Below, piece after piece: positions 61,530 through 64,000 of a DNA stretch of 64,000 bases. The stretch covers positions 868,001 to 932,000 of the forward strand of contig JACJXX010000001.1 of NCBI GenBank assembly GCA_020636435.1. The letters are read 5' to 3'. Source of the DNA: Lewinellaceae bacterium. GTDB lineage: Bacteria > Bacteroidota > Bacteroidia > Chitinophagales > Saprospiraceae. The notes under the pieces were generated by a model, which saw only the letters and a list, made by a program, of their open reading frames with translations, did no database searches and was not told where the DNA came from. Each line of letters opens with the position of its first letter. Position 1 is the first letter of the stretch. The position numbers and the translations under genes were made by a program.

Positions 61530-62024
61530 ATGAAAAAACAGATCAAGCCCAAACCCGGGCAGGAAAGCGTCTGGGATTACCCCCGCCCGCCTCGCCTGGA
61601 AAAGACGAACAAGCACCTCATCGTTGAATTCGACGGCATCGCCATCGCTGAGACCAACCGCGCCTACCGCATCCTGGAGACCAGCCACCCGCCCGTTTAT
61701 TACTTCCCGCCTGAAGACGTGCGCACAGATCTTCTCCGCATCAGGTCGGGGCAGCGCAGTTTTTGCGAATTCAAAGGGCAAGCCATTTATTGGGATATCC
61801 AAACCGCCCAGGCGGAGCGCTCGGCAGTGGCCTGGAGCTACCCCTCTCCTGGCCCAGCTTTTGAACCCATCGCCGGGTATCTGGCCTTTTACTCCAGCCG
61901 GGTAGGCGCCTGCTTCGTCGACGGCGAGCGCGTAAAGCCCCAGGAGGGCGACTTTTACGGAGGCTGGATCACCTCCGATATCGTCGGGCCCTTTAAAGGA
62001 GGCGCCGGCACCTGGGGGTGGTGA
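61530..62024 (+). CDS. DUF427 family protein
   Basis: A 164-residue single-domain DUF427 protein, a small beta-rich fold of unknown function, recognised by HLIVEFDGIAIAETNRAYRILETSHPPVYYFPPEDV, FCEFKGQAIYWDI and the AWSYPSPGPAFEPIAGYLAFY motif, the family hallmarks. No signal peptide. It stands alone between the sigma factor (divergent) and the subtilase (convergent). ATG at 61530. Confidence 0.9.
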   Translation: MKKQIKPKPGQESVWDYPRPPRLEKTNKHLIVEFDGIAIAETNRAYRILETSHPPVYYFPPEDVRTDLLRIRSGQRSFCEFKGQAIYWDIQTAQAERSAVAWSYPSPGPAFEPIAGYLAFYSSRVGACFVDGERVKPQEGDFYGGWITSDIVGPFKGGAGTWGW

Positions 62025-62345
62025 GCCGCCGACTATCACGATGTCGGCTGGCGACTCTCGCAGCCCTGCTTTGACGCTCGCCTGTCGACTATCCCGCAGC
62101 CCCTTAAAGGCTTAACCGGATGGCATCTTTGTGGCATTCTGTAAATCCGGCAAGAATACGAAAGGCAGCCAAACGGCTCCGACTGGGGCTTGTCTGCTGT
62201 TATGCACAACCATTGATTCCTTGTAAAACCAATCCCAGGGACTGTTCAAAGTTCTGTGTCCGAAGTTTAATGTACCCTGGAAAACTAATGGTTTCCAACG
62301 CAACTTTGAACCTTAAACACAGAACATTGAACAGTCCCCACTCCA
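62025..62345. other. Intergenic region with inverted-repeat element
   Basis: The 321-bp gap between convergent genes holds no gene. Its distal part is a MITE-like element (62238-62338, see separate entry). Words like ttgaaccttgaacacagaac also occur at about 4065-4090, so the element is one of a family. Confidence 0.4.
62238..62338. mobile_element. MITE-like element, 101 bp, 22-bp terminal inverted repeats
   Basis: Ends (62238-62259; 62317-62338) match 21 of 22 in inverted orientation: gggactgttcaaagttctgtgt against gggactgttcaatgttctgtgt. The same start, gggactgttcaa, and the ttgaaccttgaacacagaac word recur between 4009 and 4090 beside the urate hydroxylase gene. Confidence 0.55.
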
Positions 62346-64000
62346 CTACCCTCCCCCCACCAGGGCCTTAAGCGCCGGCGAAGCCTTTTCCAGGCGCGCC
62401 ACGATGGCCGCCGCTTTTTCCAAAGCTTCCTCCCCGCCTGTAGCGCCGGCGGCCAGGGCTTCCAGCAGTTCCTGCCCCTCGTCGTCGTCCAGCAGCAGGC
62501 CTTCCAGTTCAACCGGCAAAGCCTCCAGCAGCGCCGGGCTAATAGCGTTGGCTGCTTTCTTGCTGCTGAAGAGCAACTTCAGGATCTCGAAGGCGCCGCC
62601 CCAACTGCTGGCCGACGAGGGCGCTTTCATGGAGTCGTCAATTGTTGGAACCCCCAGCTTCAAAGCGTCCATGGCCCGCAGGATGCCGTTGCCGTAGTAC
62701 TTTTCCGTTTGGCGGGCATCCTCGAAGGCCCCCTTGTAAGCCGATTGGAACAGGGCCTGGCGGACGGCTTCCGCCTGTTTCCAGGTGCCGTTGTACCCCA
62801 GGCGGCGCAGTTCCTTTTTGTGCCGGATCAACCAAAGGGCGGCGGCGGCAGCGATCTGAGGCGTAGCGGAAGAGGTTCCTCCCCCACTCTTTTTGAAGGG
62901 TTTCTGTTCATCCTTCACCATCCAGGGCACATTGGGGGTGTAAGCCGCCATGGCGTAGGGCATGGCATGTGCCGGGCCCCAGCAGCCCTCCATAGCGTTG
63001 AAATCAAAACTTTTCGCTCCCGGCGCATACTTGCGCTGAGCGGCGAAGTCATAAGGCAGTTGATTGGAACAGGCGCCACAGGCGGCAATCACCCTGGGAA
63101 AACGGGCTGGATAGATCATCCTTTTGGGGCCGATGCGCGCCGGGCCCTTGCGAATGTAATTGCCGGCGGCGGTGACGATTGCCATTCCCCGCTCATAAGC
63201 CTGGTCGACCAGGCGGGCCATCCGGCGGCTGGGCTTGCCGCCCATAGACATGCTCAACACCTCGCAGCCCAGGTCCATGGCATACTCCAGCGCATCGCAG
63301 AAATTGTCGGAGTCGAAGATGATCACCGAATCGCTGATCCGCATGGGCACGATCTCGGCAAAGGGGGCGCCGCCGATGAAGCCCACATCTTCCCCATTGG
63401 TGAATTCGGGTTCGACGCCCCAGCCGGCCAGCAAGCCCAGGGTGCCTGTGCCGTGTCCCTGATTGTCCAGCGTTATGGACAGCAGCTTGAGGTTTTCCGG
63501 CAGGTCGGCTACTTCCCGGTTGTGCTGCCATTCCCAGGAGAGCAGGGAGCGCGCCAAATCCTTGCGGATGTTGGGGTTATTGGCAAAAGCAGGGTGGCCC
63601 GGCCAGTATCCCGTGTCCAGGTGAGCGAGCAGTACCCGCTCTTTGATGCTGGCGCCTTGAAGCCCTTTCCATACCTCGGCGCGCGCCGAGGCCAACTGGG
63701 AGTGTTCGTCATCGAGATGCCAAACCGGCGAAACGTCTTCGCCGATGCTGGCCGGCGGCCAAAAAGGCAGAAAATCAAAAGACTCCCCTGCGTCTTTAGC
63801 CCCGGTAATTTCATCCGCCACGGGATAATTGGGGCTCCACACGGGCTCGGCCTCCAGTTCGATGCCGTACAACGCTCCCCGTTTCAGGATGTCGTGAGCC
63901 ACTTCCCAGGCGGAGTGGAAGGCGCCGCTCTCCACGTCCACCAGGCAGCGCCGGGCGGGAAATTCGCCCTTAAAATGCAGGTGGCGGGTAGCCGGCGGGC
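62346..64000 (-). CDS. Subtilisin-like serine protease (S8 family), 5' end beyond window
   Basis: Partial gene; the frame stays open to the window edge (residues TRHLHFKGEFPARRC lie before the first internal GTG at 63941), so the true start is outside. Counting from that GTG, the catalytic triad is Asp109 (AHLDTGYW), His163 (QGHGTGTLG) and Ser357 (GGGTSSATPQ), with oxyanion Asn261 (TAAGNYIRKG). No signal peptide is visible in this part. The last 90 residues are Ala/Leu/Glu-rich helices (LLEALPVELEGLLLDDDEGQELLEALAAGATGGEEALEKAA), unusual for S8 proteases and possibly a pro- or interaction region. Related to the peptidase S8 proteins found with other effector-type genes. Confidence 0.88.
   Translation of the reverse strand, partial: PPATRHLHFKGEFPARRCLVDVESGAFHSAWEVAHDILKRGALYGIELEAEPVWSPNYPVADEITGAKDAGESFDFLPFWPPASIGEDVSPVWHLDDEHSQLASARAEVWKGLQGASIKERVLLAHLDTGYWPGHPAFANNPNIRKDLARSLLSWEWQHNREVADLPENLKLLSITLDNQGHGTGTLGLLAGWGVEPEFTNGEDVGFIGGAPFAEIVPMRISDSVIIFDSDNFCDALEYAMDLGCEVLSMSMGGKPSRRMARLVDQAYERGMAIVTAAGNYIRKGPARIGPKRMIYPARFPRVIAACGACSNQLPYDFAAQRKYAPGAKSFDFNAMEGCWGPAHAMPYAMAAYTPNVPWMVKDEQKPFKKSGGGTSSATPQIAAAAALWLIRHKKELRRLGYNGTWKQAEAVRQALFQSAYKGAFEDARQTEKYYGNGILRAMDALKLGVPTIDDSMKAPSSASSWGGAFEILKLLFSSKKAANAISPALLEALPVELEGLLLDDDEGQELLEALAAGATGGEEALEKAAAIVARLEKASPALKALVGGG

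Overview
The window reads as a chromosomal segment of a Bacteroidota bacterium, most likely of the class Saprospiria (Lewinella/Phaeodactylibacter/Haliscomenobacter type). This is inferred from type IX secretion (T9SS) C-terminal sorting domains, a GIN-domain (DUF2807) lipoprotein, two-component 'propeller' sensor kinases, a promoter of the Bacteroidota type (TAnnTTTG), a CHAT/TPR protease beside an ECF sigma factor, and a moderately GC-rich genome littered with short hairpin repeats. Assignment below phylum is a guess from gene content.

Region by region. 0-1.3 kb: two unidentified minus-strand genes. 1.5-12.2 kb: a purine-degradation island with both xanthine dehydrogenase subunits (xdhA on plus, xdhB on minus, 7 kb apart), a membrane urate hydroxylase with C-terminal cytochrome c, allantoicase and allantoinase, interrupted by a DUF429 gene and a stand-alone ATPase/nuclease-like gene. 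12.2-15.2 kb: a graveyard of truncated genes and short mobile repeats, including a broken sodium:solute symporter. 15.2-17.0 kb: a DUF5995 gene and a gene with a nucleotidyltransferase-like start and a cysteine-rich end. 17.5-18.7 kb: a tRNA region with intact tRNA-Thr(CGT) and tRNA-Pro(CGG), at least two tRNA-like pseudogenes whose anticodon region is replaced by a GC-rich hairpin, a 193-bp tandem repeat, and a GIY-YIG nuclease gene bracketed by a 39-bp duplication of the tRNA-Thr 3' part. 19-31.4 kb: signalling genes (a very large propeller/histidine kinase/receiver/adenylate cyclase fusion; a propeller kinase followed by its NarL-type regulator), a GIN lipoprotein, a lipoprotein pyrophosphatase and an acetyltransferase-like protein. 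31.7-39.7 kb: fabH, small exported proteins, a membrane protein with a winged-helix regulator, an exported CYTH-like protein, a porin-like protein and marC.

40-52.3 kb is a polyhydroxyalkanoate (PHA) region: a symporter fused to an alpha/beta hydrolase, phaB, recD2, a second reductase, phaA, a phasin-like gene, phaE carrying an extra helix-hairpin-helix domain, and class III phaC followed by a terminator. Acetyl-CoA would be condensed (PhaA), reduced (PhaB or the second reductase) and polymerised (PhaEC) on phasin-coated granules; the fusion protein could import or recycle related acids or esters.

52-64 kb: a T9SS-secreted repeat protein, a small outer-membrane barrel, then a candidate regulated-proteolysis module: a CHAT/TPR caspase-like protein converging on an ECF sigma factor, a membrane anti-sigma-like TPR protein and a cyclic-nucleotide-binding/AlbA_2 protein. 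The window ends with a DUF427 gene and a subtilase that runs off the edge.

Most novel-looking: the symporter-hydrolase fusion, PhaE with a DNA-binding-type tail, the CHAT/sigma/cNMP cluster, and the hairpin invasion of tRNA genes around a GIY-YIG gene. All functional statements are from reading the sequence; no searches were run.
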